NCBI GenBank assembly: GCA_963678705.1
Contig: OY783207.1
Location: forward strand, 9,424,001 to 9,488,000
Direction: 5' to 3'
DNA from: Panorpa germanica
Lineage: Eukaryota > Arthropoda > Insecta > Mecoptera > Panorpidae
Length of the DNA stretch: 64,000 nucleotides
Positions 12,108 through 24,642 of this stretch are shown one piece after another; position 1 is the stretch's first letter; each line of letters starts with the position of its first letter. The notes under the pieces are model-generated. The model was not told the DNA's origin. It saw only the letters and a list, made by a program, of their open reading frames with translations, and ran no database searches. The position numbers and the translations under genes were made by a program.

Positions 12108-14470
12108 TCCTTCTTTAAATAATTTGATGGGAGTTTTCGTTGTTTCGAGCCCGCTGTAAGCTTAATCCGGCACTGCATTTGTAATTTAGTGCGTAATATA
12201 TTATTACGTCATATTTATGTGGTAGGTATGGCAAATGATTTACGCAAATATAGGCGCCTAACCCTCAATTAATCATAAAGTTTAAAAATGTCAAAAATAA
12301 TGCAAAAAACTGTGACAATCCAAGGACAATATTTACCCAAAGAAACAAAATTCTTGAAAATAAGTAACAAATAATATTTTTGACAGTCAGTGTACAATAA
12401 GGAAATGCATCTTATTTCAATCTTCAGAACGTAGTTTTATTATTCCCATATGCGATTTCTTAAGGTGGTTGTTGTGCACTAGCCTCACCAGTAGAATGTA
12501 TCTAATTATCCTGAATATTTGAAATCGATTGATCATTTAGGGATGGAGATTTAGGGAGAGTATAGTAACCATGCAGTAGCTGCTTCTCTCCAAAGTTTCG
12601 CTCAGGATAACTGACATTTAAAATTTAGACTTTATAACGAGTCTCATTCGGTAAATTTTTTAGCGTAACCTCTAGCGAATATGATGCTTGACAAAATAAA
12701 TGACATCACAATTGAATCATTGAATCTTTGGATTTTTGAATCATGCTGCAGTGCGACAACGTCTTTAAGAATTGAAATACAGTTATGTGAAACCAGAAAG
12801 CTGCTGTACCCTGTATTATAACCTGGGGCCCACCCCCGTGATCCATCTTACGCGTGTTACAGTATTGTTCTATTGTTGTCAACACACACAATAAATAATA
12901 CGGTATTATGCAACATGTCACGTGCCGTTATTATTGCACTTCTTGCAATTTTGAAATGTTGGCGTAACTTATCAGATCAGATCATAATATTATTTAATGT
13001 ATATTGAAATATTAAGCCAATTTAAACATGTTAGGTACTTGAGATCTAACATTGATTACCTGATAAGGTATCAAGTAGAGTTATTGTATACATTTATGAT
13101 ATTAATTCATGATTATTAAAATTGTATTGTAATGCGATAATTCTTTCCTTTTGGCCCTTTAATTGTCCTGGTTCTTTTAATGACTGTATAATTGTTATTA
13201 TCTTCAATATTATTGCGACTATTTGACGAAATTACATATGAGATCCTGATAGTTAACTTTATCAATACATGCAATATAGATTTCTATAATTTAAGATATT
13301 GTTCAGAGCACAAATTAAAGGGTACACAGGGAGAAATGGATAATTGTATGTATTATAAGTCGCAGATTTAAACTTTAACTCTAATGGAACCTGAGATAAA
13401 TTTAAACTGGAGAAAATACAATCTAAGATAAATCAAATTTACAGATTGGCACTGGATAAAATGAAATCTTAATATATTATGGTTTTTAGTAAAGGTAAAA
13501 TTTAAAATCATTTCAATTTTATTTGCAATCAAACCCACTAAACGTAAAATTTGAACGTTACATTACAAATGTCACCTTAAAATGTCATAGTCGATTATTA
13601 AAAGATTAAATTGATGTCTTAGTCAAAACTGAATGAGTGGCGCGCCTCTATTCTGGCGCTACGACGAAAATAATGGTCTAATAAGTTTTTATTTATCTTT
13701 AAAATTACTTATCTTGAGAAACGTGAGGGCCCCATCAGGACGAGATTTGGTGAAATTTCACGTTTTATAAAGTTTCTGTCATTTTTGCACTTTACTTGTA
13801 TTTCGCATCGACGTTTTCGTCGCTTGGGTCCTTTCATGACTTCAAATATGATTTCAAATAGTTTAGATCTACAAAAATTTTGCAAATAGCTTTTTTGAGA
13901 TTTGGATATTTTTCCAGCCTGCACTGACTTCTTCCATTAAGCATCTCAATCTTGCAACTACTACCTACTATAGCCACGCGTCTGCCACGTCACTTTTGAT
14001 TATTCTTTTATTTTCAAGGCGTATATAAAACAAAATTAAAAATACTTATATTACAGATTTTGAAAAAACGCCCAATCTTCTATTTGAATGGGACCGTTAT
14101 CTTCACTGTCACGGGTCGCACGACCCAGCAGGAGGTGGAGGGGCCATCATTATGGACCACTCAATTTGCCATAAAAATTCAATACACCATCTAACAGTAA
14201 AATGCATTATGAAATTTAATATAGAGCTATACGAGAATAACTTGCGGTTCAAATATACGGAAGTTTAAAAAGTAGTTGTTAAAAAAAGTCTTTTGTCAAA
14301 AAAATATTAATAAAAAGCATCAAATAATGAGTCATCAAAAAATATAATGTTAATATATCAGTAGCGTGCCAAGAGAGATGATAAACCATTCGGCCCATCT
14401 GTATGACCTTTTCTGAGATGCCACGCAAAATCAATTGTTTCTAATCATAATTGAATTAAGTTTTGATAAG
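12108..14470. other. AT-rich intergenic DNA, no gene recognised
   Basis: No supported gene. A 71-codon minus frame at 13,709-13,924 is basic but has no splice context, and one at 12,706-12,921 has no motif. A GC-rich patch near 14,100-14,150 is too short to classify. Confidence 0.45.
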
Positions 14471-15282
14471 TCGCGAGACCCGAGAGTCTCGATTCTGGTA
14501 TTGTTGACGTTATTTAAAAAAAGAATTGCTAGAAAAATAAACATAAAGGTTCAACTTTTTTTTATTACAAAAAGGTTAGGTCGTAAATTTACGAAATATC
14601 AAATCTGGTAAACAAACATCTATTAAATATTTTATTTTATAATTTTGTCTTTTACAACATTTTGTAGCCAAACGGAAACGAATGTTCTAAGACAACATAA
14701 ATGTGAATATAAATTATTTACAAACGGCTACAGTAGTATATTATCTGGGTTTTGTTATAATTCCCGAGTGGTGACCGGGTGTGAAAGAATAGTCTCAATG
14801 TTGCTCATGCATGTCGTAAGAGGCGACTAAAATGGGTACCCAGTGCCTGGGGGTATAGCCGGGCACCCTGCCCCTGGGGATTATATCAGGGGACTGGTCC
14901 TCCAGGTTGAGGGTTAGGCGTGGTGCTAACAACTCCACCCCGTAAAAAAACCTTGTTACGAAATCTCAAGTAATTAAATCATTTGGAAAAATTCTTGAGA
15001 AGGCCAGAGCCCACTCAGGGTTGTCAAGCCACTGAAGAAGAAGAAGAAATTATTTACAATGCGATAGTTTGAAGACATTTTTCCGCAAAAATGTCGTTGA
15101 GTGTAAGTGTTAGTAGTGTCAACCTGACAAAAAGGCCGAGATTAGATGAAAGTGATAATGCATTCAGTGAAATTAAACCATTTGATCCATTATATATAAA
15201 GAATTTTCTTTTAAATTAATGATGAGAAAAAAGCGATATGCTTAGTGCGTAAAAAATTTAGAATAAAAAAAAGAATTAGTGG
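14471..15282 (+). mobile_element. hAT-like element F, copy 1 (SINE-interrupted)
   Basis: Outside the 14,724-15,046 insertion, this block is a close copy of 27,087-27,625. It contains the start of a short protein frame at about 15,091 (MSLSV.VSSVNLTKRPRLDE), which in the other copy runs into a BED-finger-like stretch. This copy has a truncated C-terminal part and a poorly preserved left terminus around 'CGCGAGACCCGAGAGTCTCG'. It cannot encode a working transposase. Confidence 0.6.
14724..15046 (+). mobile_element. SINE-like retroposon E, copy 1, with 13-bp TSD
   Basis: A GC-rich insert ends in a (GAA)n tail and is flanked by the perfect direct repeat AAATTATTTACAA (14,711-14,723 and 15,047-15,059). 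The related host element at 27.3 kb has this 13-mer only once, so the insert boundaries are certain. The body from 14,763 (CCCGAGTGGTGACC) is near-identical to 63,311-63,597; the first 39 bp are absent from the second copy, consistent with 5' truncation there. No long frame is present. It is either a SINE or the 3' end of a longer non-LTR element; I cannot name the family. Confidence 0.85.
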
Positions 15283-16079
15283 AAATAATATAATGAATTA
15301 CTTTGAAAGAAATATTATACTTCAGACCATGTTTAAAAAACCGATATTCCCATTTTCATTCGCGAATGTTGGAAAGGAATATTCACATTCGCGTATGCAA
15401 GAAATTGAACATTCGTTACATCTCTAGTATATACTTTGAATATAGTATGTATATCCAAAAATTTTCTAAGAATATAACAGTTCCATGCATTTCAAAGATA
15501 TTCAACAAGTTATCTGATTATAATTTCATTTGATAGCATTTATTAATTATCTGAGCACATAATCAAATTAAATTGACAACAACAAAAGTACAGCAGTCTA
15601 TCGTCAAATATCAATATTCTCACACACTACGCCGTTCGATATTTGTAAAGAATGTAACTTTCTTAAGGTTCTGTACTTCTAGAAATTCAGGTATTTCACA
15701 ATCTTATTCCGAATTCAATAATTTCAGTTTTAAATTGATAAGATGGCCCTTTGACACATGAGTTATGTTTGCTTTTACTTTTTAAACTATTTCAAGAATT
15801 TGTGGTTTTCGACAATTTCAGTGTGGCATATTTCTAGATAACAATACTGATGCTGCTTCCTGTTTTGGACAATTAAGTTCAAATTAAAGATAAGAATTTA
15901 TGCTCTAGTAGTAGCGGACCAAATCATTGCTGGAACACAAATTGTGATATTCCGTGTCATATACGTAAATTTTTATCATTTTCCACTATGCAGAATGTAA
16001 AGAAAAACCTAGGTGTAATACTAATTAAACAAAAATATGTTTTCTTTTTTCTTCGTCAACTTTTTTCTTTTAATTTTTT
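15283..16079. other. AT-rich intergenic DNA, nothing recognised
   Basis: Several 60-76 codon frames (15,303-15,533 and 15,573-15,761) have the amino-acid composition expected from AT-rich noncoding DNA. No motifs or inverted repeats. Confidence 0.45.
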
Positions 16080-16415
16080 TTTATTTATTTATCTTATTGT
16101 ACAACATATTAAGTTCATTGTGTCAAAATTTGAAGTCGATTAGAGTAAAACTGACGGAGATATAGAGTTTCCAGTGTTCACCTCTCTGGTCTGCTTTCGT
16201 GTTTGAAACTTTGAAACTTTTAAATGCAGTTTCTCACACTTAGTTTTTTCAGAGTCGATGCCCTCTCTAGCTCAAAATCTACTGGACTGATTCTTTTGAA
16301 ATTTTGTGCACTCTTTCTTTACATAAATGCCGTTTTTTATTTATTTTTTTAATTTTAACGTATTTTAAAATAACAAAGTTTCTGATTTTCTTCATGAAAA
16401 ATCGGTATTTTGAAC
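16080..16415 (+). repeat. Dispersed repeat I, longer copy
   Basis: The left part matches the reverse complement of 8,285-8,410 and the right part (16,231-16,415) matches 11,589-11,780. This longer copy joins the two and shows they are one family. No coding frame. Confidence 0.65.
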
Positions 16416-17319
16416 ATATTTAGTACAGTCATATTTAAATAACATCAACTTATGAATGAAAATATATAAATGTTGGATGTCGCATGTTGAGGTCACACCA
16501 GTGTGTACGAGGCATCATAAAATCAAATACATATTTACTTATAGGTATTAATTTTAAATTCTGTAAATGATTTTAAATTCGAAAAGTGTCCCAACTTCCC
16601 ACAAGTTAACACCTTAACTGAGGGAAGCCCATTTTTCAAATTTTGACGTCTTTGTGCGTGTCCAAATCTTTGAATTCTTCTCACCAATCATTCTCCAGAC
16701 AGTTTTATAGTAAGATCTAAAAGATACAACACTTAAAAAAACATTAAAACTATATTATCCGTTATTTTAGCATTTAAAAAATCGTGATATATTTCGTAGC
16801 AAAGATAGTTTATGACTTGTTCAACAGACAGCAGCATCAGTATGGAGAGGCAATGGAGTATCTCCAAAATGTCTATCTGCCAAATCTCATCTTGACGAAC
16901 ATCTAGTACCACCAGAGAGCGGCTGTACCTCCCAGGGCCAGGGCCAGGATGCCGGGTCTGCGAGTCTGCTGATGGATGAACTCTAAAATAGTTTTAAATC
17001 TAACGGTTACAATGTTTCAGAAAAGTAACCGTATTTTTTACAATTGCTCAATTTAACAGTTTTTTTTTTCATTTTGCCCTATAATACATTCACGTTAAGT
17101 ATTTTAGCCTCGGAATTCTTGGAGATTCTTGCGTTGTCCGCCATGCCGTCTGCTGGAGGTGGTGAATCATTTTATTCAAAGTTTGCACAAAGTAGGACAC
17201 ATATTTTTTCATTGCATTTATTTCTAAAGAGTTCCCAAATGTCAGTTGGCTAGAGATATGTTGTCAATGCTGCAATTCTATGTTCTTAACTTATATGTTC
17301 AGTACGTCTCCACACGTAA
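16416..17319. other. Intergenic DNA, nothing recognised
   Basis: A GC-richer patch at about 16,890-16,970 includes a short run of GGGCCA repeats but no supported frame. A 69-codon plus frame at 17,044-17,253 has no recognisable domain. Confidence 0.4.
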
Positions 17320-17550
17320 GGCCCACCGCACACGAGGCGACTATATAAAATCCCCTATTATGCTATTGTTAAAAATTCTATAGAGTCACGATACACGACT
17401 CCACTACCAGTTTAGTTTCATTCGTGCCGTGTGTTTTCTCTCACTCGTATCCACGTTCGTCCTCTCACTAACAACACAGTTCCATTCTCATTCAGTTCGG
17501 GCAGATTCGGGACAAAGGTTTGCAACCAGTCGCCTCGTGTGCGGACGCCC
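17320..17550 (+). mobile_element. Harbinger-like MITE P with TAA target duplication
   Basis: A 231-bp element bounded by terminal inverted repeats of about 23 bp sharing the core CCGCACACGAGGCGACT. TAA occurs immediately outside both ends (17,317-17,319 and 17,551-17,553). A 3-bp TWA duplication is the usual mark of PIF/Harbinger transposition. No transposase, so non-autonomous. A truncated relative lies at about 25,397-25,545. Confidence 0.75.
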
Positions 17551-19460
17551 TAAGTCATCATTGCGTAAAAACAACAAAAAATCAACGTGAATGCACGAAG
17601 TTGACGGTTTTGATCGACTCGAGCGGCCGCTCCGCTCACAAGACAGCTGAAGTAATGGACCAGAAGATGTGACACAATTTCCTGCTACTAATTACCACTT
17701 GATGGACGGCATAGTACAATTAAAAAAATTAGTGCTTGGGATTATTCTATCTACTGCTACTAATACATTGGAAGAGTATAAGTGTATGGTATATTTGTCT
17801 GGTTGTTAAGCCGCTTGATGCGATTAGCTATGAAATGAACTTACGATCAGATTGTAACTGTTGATCAAAACAAGGCTTGACGCCGAGTTCCGAGTTCTTA
17901 AGATAATTAACATGCGCATAAACCTGAGATTCATTTTGTATTGTATGAGAAGTTATTCAAATATGTTTAATGATTACAATTACAGTTTTTCGGTTTCAGA
18001 CACTCTCATTTGTCAATCAACCATCACTATTAATAACGACTCTGTAAGATTTTATATGATAATTGTTTCAATTAAAGGACGAAGGTGATACAGAGTGCTA
18101 GAGTATTCATTTGAGTGTTTGGTAGTAGTTAAATTAAATTGGTTATATACAAACATGTACAGGTACACCGGTGTAGCCCATATATATAAAACGGCGGCAC
18201 CATAAATACTGTCAACAATGTAGGAGGTCGTCGATGATAGAACTTAACATCGAAAATAGGCCGACGTTAAATAAATTAAATAAATAAAAACCGTATTAAT
18301 TTTATGAATTTCCTGAAAACCCGTAATTTTGGGGAAAAAAATCCCAAATTTTGATAAAAAGTTGGTCAAATAATGAAGAAATTAAAAAAAATATATTTTT
18401 TTAGTCAGTTTAGTGGGTGGGGAGGGGGAGTGAAGGGGAAGGGAGAGCAAACCGGAGAACGTACTCCGAGCGGGTAATTTATAGGGGCACCAAATTCATA
18501 TGTTTGAAAAACTAACTTCACATTATTTGTAGAAAAAGATTAATGGAAAGAACCATTTTTTGGTTCGAAGATTGTTAGGAACAAGTATAACAACCTACCC
18601 TGAAATTTTTTGTATTTTTTTTTTCATAAATAAAATAGTAAAAATTCAAAAACAAAATTATAAAAATTACCAGTGTTAAGTTCTTGCTTCCGGTTGAAAG
18701 AAGTCGTACTGTTCTAACAAATATATTTTGCAAAATTTTGCCAATAAGCATTAAACATTAATTGATTTTTAAATGTTTAAATAATATCTTGAACACAGCA
18801 TTAATTTGTTCTTCTGCCTCATCGATCTAGTAATTTCTACGAAGCATTCATCTTTACCTCTACACATCTTTCTAGTATTTTAATTACACCTCATTTAATT
18901 ATCTTACATTCACTGTTTATTTAATTGAAATGCAATTTATTACAACAACTACATATGAATCCCAACTGGCCAAGTCAAGTCTTTAAGTAAGAACCACGCA
19001 TGATTGCTTTTTTGAATTTTAATCTATTTATCATAGTAGTGTCAATACCATCTAACGATCTAACTATCTGACCATCTTACAACGACCCAGGCTAGTAGGT
19101 TGGCCTACAATGGTATTTCACAACTTTGCACGTGTCATCTTGCCCACATGCACATACAACCAGCCAAATATTTGACGAATCGTGCGTTCAACAACGAACA
19201 ACATCACGTGGATGGAAAACTAGGTACACACAACTACAAATATTTTAAACTCTTGGCTAATTTGCATTCATTCAATGTAAAGAAGTACTTCTTATACAAA
19301 TAGTACACGAGAAGAAACGATTTCATGTAGCTAACATGAACATATGATCACTACTGCAGATGAAAAACAGTTGCAAACGAATAATATCGTTGCACAATAA
19401 CTTAGATCAAAATGCCTGATGATCTTTGCGTATTTATAACTTTGTGTTATAATTATTATA
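17551..19460. other. Intergenic DNA, no gene recognised
   Basis: Contains a G-rich stretch at about 18,413-18,475 and, at about 18,305-18,340, a short match to the 'CCTGGAAACCCGTAATTTTGG' block of repeat K. A 75-codon frame at 17,861-18,088 has no motif. No RNA gene seen until the rDNA scrap that follows. Confidence 0.45.
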
Positions 19461-19562
19461 AAGCCTCAATGCGTAGGAGGGTCGCGGTGGTGTGCGCAGA
19501 AGGGTCTGGTCGTGAGACTGCCTGGAGCGGCCATCGGTGCAGATCTTGGTGGTAGTAGCTCT
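19461..19562 (+). pseudogene. 28S rRNA-derived fragment
   Basis: About 100 bp of markedly GC-richer sequence contains stretches highly conserved in animal 28S rRNA, including 'GCGTAGGAGGGTCGCGGTGG' and 'GGTGCAGATCTTGGTGGTAG'. It stops abruptly inside the rRNA and is flanked by ordinary AT-rich DNA, so it is a dispersed rDNA scrap and not a working rRNA gene. Recognised from memory of the 28S sequence, without alignment. Confidence 0.7.
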
Positions 19563-20780
19563 CTCTTTGATTTTCTATGCTCTTTTTCTATGCAATTTTA
19601 AAAGCACTTCCACCAAATTGATCAGATTTTGATATGGTGTCAGTGTTACTTGCTCTTATTATGTATCAATATTTCTAAAAGGTCTCATACTACTTCTTTA
19701 AGTAACATATTCTAAATATTACTTCTAATCTAAAAAGAAATTCATATTCTAAAAAGAGAAGGTTCAAATTTTGTATGCGTAATCTTGAATAGAAATTAAA
19801 TAACTAAATTCAAAAATTAGAACTTGTTGAAAAGAAGGTAACAACAAATGAAACATTTAGTGCCGTTTATTCCAGGGTTAACTATCGAAACAACAAACAG
19901 TTATGTTCGACTAGAACAAAACTAACAGCTCAGAATAAACTTCAGTTAACTGGCGTATATTTACTACTATTTATTGACAACACCTACTGTCTTTTAGATT
20001 ATTAATATCTCTATTTGTTTATTTATTAATTACCGCTGCAGCACATAATCGTAATTAGTAGTTAACAAGACTAATTAAAATAGTAACTAATCAACTATTC
20101 AAATATTTTAATGGGCTATTTCAAAAGTCTTCCGGGTTTCTTCAGATAGATTGCACAGCATATCGAAGACAATCTTCAGATACTGTCCAAGAACACGCAG
20201 GTTCTCGATTCCTCAACATGGACATTCTCCGCGACGCCACGTTACGTGAGTGTACTGGATTAAAGAATGGAGTAGAGAACATTTGCTGGTCTCTAAGTCA
20301 GAGTCTGCAGAGACATGCTACTCGGTCTTCAACGAGGGACTGAATGACTTCTCGTGGTGCTATGACGGGCCCATGCCGGTTCGACGACCTTGATTTGACT
20401 CTTGCACACGTGTAGTACCTGAACCTAGGAAGAAGTGGAGGACCTGAGGTGTGACTGGCAAGTTGCAGTAATCATTCGCGCGCGGAGTATAACGCAAGAA
20501 CTCTTCCGTCTCTCCTCACTTCTCCCTAAAGTCCCTGTTTACCCACGTGGTGCATGCTGATCTTGCATTACCACCACCGCACCTACTTCCAAAACACAAC
20601 AAGTCTGTGTAGGTCGATTGTTCTAATGATACCTTCACAATTCAAGTAAATTACGAATAGGAATTAGACACACGGTTTAACCCATATTGGCAAATCGCTA
20701 AAATATGTGCGGCCGCCTAAATCCTAAAAAATGTATTTAAAAGTATTAGGTTTAAATAAAAATAAATACATACTTAAAAT
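19563..20780. other. Intergenic DNA with a GC-balanced block
   Basis: About 20,130-20,600 is GC-balanced compared with its surroundings but every frame is interrupted. It may be an old transposon or pseudogene that I cannot identify. Confidence 0.4.
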
Positions 20781-21434
20781 CAGAGATGTGCGTTTTTCAA
20801 ATACATATACTCAAAATCCAAATACATAATAGTAAAACCTATTTTCTATCTTTTAAGAGTATAGAATTTTATATTTTATTTTACAAACCAATTTCCTATT
20901 TGGAAAATACAAAATACTTTTTTCATTTTTGTTACTTCATAGTTTTAATCAGTAAATATTATTTTTTGAATATTAACTTAAAACCGCACAAAGATTAACA
21001 CCATCTATGATCTAAAAGTATCTGCACAATTGTCTTAAAAATTCTAATTTAAAATAATAGATGTTTCATTCATAAGTAGATATTACTTAGACATGAGTGT
21101 ACTGAATGTGTTGTACTTTTAACGTACAGACTAGTGCGACATAAACATGCGACACTAATAAAACTCTTACTTTTGCTACTTTTAAAAATTCTAGGTAGTA
21201 TTTTTATGAATCAAAAATGTTTCAAAACTAAGTCGGTTTATCAAAGAGAATGTGAATATGATCCCGAACAAAGGTCTCTTTTCGTTTGGTGAAATGATAA
21301 ATGAAAAAATACGTATTTTGTATTTAAATACTAACATGAATTTTTTTTTTTATTTTGTATTTGAAATAGGAAAATAACGAGGTATTTGCATTTTGTATTT
21401 AAATGCTTGTGAAAAGCATTTGTGCACATCTCTG
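20781..21434 (+). mobile_element. hAT-like MITE C with 8-bp target duplication
   Basis: A 654-bp element starts CAGAGATGTGC and ends with the inverted form GTGCACATCTCTG. It is flanked by the perfect 8-bp direct repeat CTTAAAAT (20,773-20,780 and 21,435-21,442). Eight-base duplications and CAG-type ends are diagnostic of hAT transposition. The interior has only short AT-rich frames, so it is non-autonomous. Relatives occur at 48,270-48,352, 56,919-57,475 and 58,317-58,354. Confidence 0.9.
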
Positions 21435-22431
21435 CTTAAAATGTATGACTAAAAAATTAAAAATAATGTAACAACTGGCAAGCTCCTACACAAAATCATT
21501 GGTATCTAGTCTAACTGTTACAATTTTCGAAAGCTGAAATTTTGAGAGGCCCGTAGTAATCCGGCCCTGAGCATGACTATCATCGTAAAGCAGCTTGTCT
21601 CAACTTGTTGTAAAATCACACACGACACGGCCCCGGTTGTTCCTTGTTCTTCTTCTTGTTCTTACTGTATCTCTTGTCGGTTTATCTTCACGCATTGTGA
21701 ATCAGATTTCTGGTGGGTTCATTGTTGAACCGTTGATTCAGCGTAGCCCCATCACAATGCGCCCAGGCCTGGAGCACCACGTTAACATCCCAGGGCCAGA
21801 GGTATGGCCTGCAATAACACCTCGGATTTAAAATAATGGAATATGTCGCAACATGAAGAACTACGTATTCGAATTCATTTTGTTGTTTGTTCATTCTAGT
21901 TCATTTGTCAAGACAACTCAATAATTTTGCGAAATGGAGTGAAGAGACAGATGCCTTAAGATAATGGAATGAGGAAGAGGAGTGAAGCGGGAAGGAACAT
22001 TAACAAATACGGTTTGTAATTTAATTCGTTTAGTTTAGACCAAGCGGTATTGTCCAACGGGGTTGCTCTAAAGAACAATCCTTGCAATTCCACCAGATCC
22101 TTAACTGTCGTTGTATACATCTTTCCTCCCGCTTCCCTCCTCTTCCACGTTTTATTAATTAATCCTTAATAAATAATTCAACATTAGATAGAAGTCATTA
22201 CTCTCTAAAACATGCATTACAAATTAATTTATTTGTGAGATCGTTATTAATTGTATTTAAATAATTACTACGATTGCGGTGTCCAATCCAATCAATAAAT
22301 ATTCAATTAAACTTTCTGGTTATATAAAAGATATTTGCATTTATTCAAACTTTGGTAAAGTTATATGAACAATAAAATTATTATACAGAAAAATGTTTAG
22401 TAAAAACAATTAGGAAGCTATTATTATTTAT
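21435..22431. other. Intergenic DNA, nothing recognised
   Basis: A 78-codon plus frame at 21,595-21,831 overlaps a minus frame of similar length, and neither has a motif. Otherwise AT-rich. Confidence 0.4.
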
Positions 22432-22985
22432 TGTTTATTGTTCGCCTTTCGGCTTTACAATCTACATTCTTAATACATTTCATATACTTCAAATTACAAT
22501 TAAATTTACATTATTCTCCACCAGCTTATTTATTCTCCTGTTTTTTCTTTCCTTCTTACTATTTCCGCCATCCACCTCTTTCCTTCACTGCCTCCCTTTA
22601 ATAGCTGGCCAATATTCCTTTCGCTCGCTACTTTTTCCTTACACTCAAATTTAATGTGCTCCAGAGTTTCGTCCTCCGCTCCGCACATTCTACACTTTCT
22701 TTCCTCACTCTTTTCCCAGTATCTGTTTCCTTTTTCCTCATTTCCCAATCTAAACCTTGCTGTTCTTCTTATGTGTTTTATGTCTTTTTCTATAAGGTAC
22801 TGAGGCACATTATTTTCCCATAACCTTTTATATCTTTTATTGTAGTTACTTTTTTCTATTTTTCCCATTCTCTCCTGCTGTTGAATCTCCTTATCCCTTC
22901 TCCTTAGCTCCTCTTCCACACTTGCGCCACCTTCTCTTCTCCGCTCTGCCTCCTCGATCGCCATTCCATTCCTTTCAAAGTACTC
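22432..22985 (-). mobile_element. Non-LTR retrotransposon 3' end with CCHC knuckle (J1)
   Basis: A 144-codon minus-strand frame (22,964 to 22,530) has an N-terminal charged segment, a conserved block RFRLGNEEKGNRYW and then CRMCGAEDETLEHIKFEC, a Cys-Cys-His-Cys knuckle. This arrangement closes ORF2 of jockey/R1-type elements in many insects. The downstream 3' UTR contains 'CGAAAGGCGAACAATAAA' on the minus strand. The reverse transcriptase domain is missing, so this is a 5'-truncated dead copy. Confidence 0.8.
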
Positions 22986-23120
22986 CTTTCTCTTTTTTGG
23001 ACCTACTCCCCCCCCCCCTCCATTCTTTATGCTATCCTCTCTTATTTAGGAATAATTGGGAAACTATAGTCTACCTGATATACTTTCAGTAGCGTAGATA
23101 TTATTAGCGGCTATATAACT

Positions 23121-23237
23121 ATCTCCTAAAATATAGCGAGTTGTTAAAAAATAATTGGACATTTGAGGTTCTAGTAACCCACTTTATCAATATATAGTAC
23201 AGGTTTATAGGAATTAAAACATAGGACACAAGCCCAT
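23121..23237 (+). mobile_element. MITE A, right-end fragment (copy 8)
   Basis: The last roughly 117 bp of the family, with the shared block 'GTTCTAGTAACCCACTTTAT' and the terminal ACACAAGCCCATT. The left part is gone. Confidence 0.75.
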
Positions 23238-23675
23238 TAAATAACTTTAATAAGCGCTACCGCTGGTGGAAGAACAAAAAAATTATTTTAGTGAATTTTT
23301 AGTTGCCTTTAATAAATGATAGTGATAGATGATGGAACAATTGTATCGTCTACTGGTAAATATGTATCAATAATTTGTGGTAGCATTAAGTTCATTAACA
23401 TTTATTCAAAACAAAATCTTATTACATAAACAATAAGCTTTGATAATCTTACTTCGGATAACGGCCTTTTACTTGTTTAACGCGCATACACAATGAGATT
23501 ATTATATAACTAATTATGTATTAATTGTCATTATTTCTTGTTTATACAGAGCACCGCAAAGCACAGTTAGGGATTATGCATTAATTATTGGGGAAGGGGG
23601 TGTCTACAAATTGTGGAGGGGTCATAAGCTTAGTGGCAGCACATATAATATAAAATATTTAAAGTAGTAATCCCT
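23238..23675. other. Intergenic DNA, nothing recognised
   Basis: AT-rich; no frame over 50 codons with any motif and no repeats matched elsewhere in the window. Confidence 0.4.
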
Positions 23676-23975
23676 CTATATTAAAGAAGGCGAGATTTTT
23701 GAAACTCTCGTCTTATCTCGTTTCATGTGAATCCCTATCTTTCTAATTACTTCTGCCATCCATTTGTTCCGTTCCTTTCCCCTTTTTAATAGCTGCTCCA
23801 CCTTCCTACTGCTGGCAACCCTGTCCATACAATCATCCCTTATGTGCTCAGTATCTCCACCTCTGCTTTGCACACCGTACACTTCCTTTCTTCTCCGTCC
23901 ACCCAATATCTACTTTCTTTTTCTTGTTCTTCTAACGTTCTTCAGGTCACTCTCTTTTACCCTCATATAGTCTGA
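23676..23975 (-). pseudogene. Degraded non-LTR retrotransposon C-terminus (J2)
   Basis: The minus-strand frame contains 'VEQLLKRGKERNKWMAEVI', which aligns with 'IGQLLKGGSEGKRWMAEIV' of the 22.5-kb element. The Cys/His knuckle before it is eroded ('VYGVQSRGGDTEHIRDDC'). A short match to the right end of hAT-like element F abuts it at about 23,690-23,735. Clearly inactive. Confidence 0.65.
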
Positions 23976-24317
23976 CACCCCACTTTCCCAAACATAATGA
24001 ATCTAAAATGCGCGATGGGATAACGGATTTCTCCGACTAAATTTAATTATAATTCTAGTGTTAATAAAATATTTAGTGTAAATTAATGCATTTTTGTGTT
24101 GTGTCAATAAATCTTGTTTAGTTCTGAATAAATGCAAATGACGTTTACCTAATCAGAAAGTTTAGTTGCATATTTATAAAGTAGACGCTACTATTGCAAT
24201 TAATATTAATGTAAAGACAACTAGTAATTACATCGAAATGAATTAATTTGTTTTGAATATTTTAGAGGATATTGACTTCTACCGAGAAAATATCAGCCTA
24301 AGTGCATACAGTGGAAA

Positions 24318-24642
24318 TCTTAATATATATAAATTACGTGTCACGTTGTGTGTCCGCGATGGACTCCTAAACTACTTAACCGATTTTAATCAAATTTGTA
24401 CACCGGGTGCAGTTTGATCCAACTTGAAAGATAGGATAGCTTACATCTCAATTTATGATTGCAATATTATCTTATTGCAAGTTATTAATTATCTGACATC
24501 TGGCGACGATGATAGCGACATCTGTTGACTAGATTGAGTAAATATTCTGTTGACTAGATTGAGTAAATATTCAATAGATGGCGCTATGTAATGTAATATG
24601 ACAAAAACGTTAGTCACAGCAACGCGTGGCCGGGACAGCTAG
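24318..24642 (+). mobile_element. Non-autonomous Helitron, copy 1
   Basis: Begins TCTTAATATATATAAATTAC after a host A and ends GGGACAGCTAG before a host T: the TC...CTAG termini and A|T insertion site typical of Helitrons, with no terminal inverted repeat or target duplication. It contains a tandem 'TGTTGACTAGATTGAGTAAA' duplication. There is no Rep/helicase frame. A second copy lies at 51,249-51,575. Confidence 0.8.
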
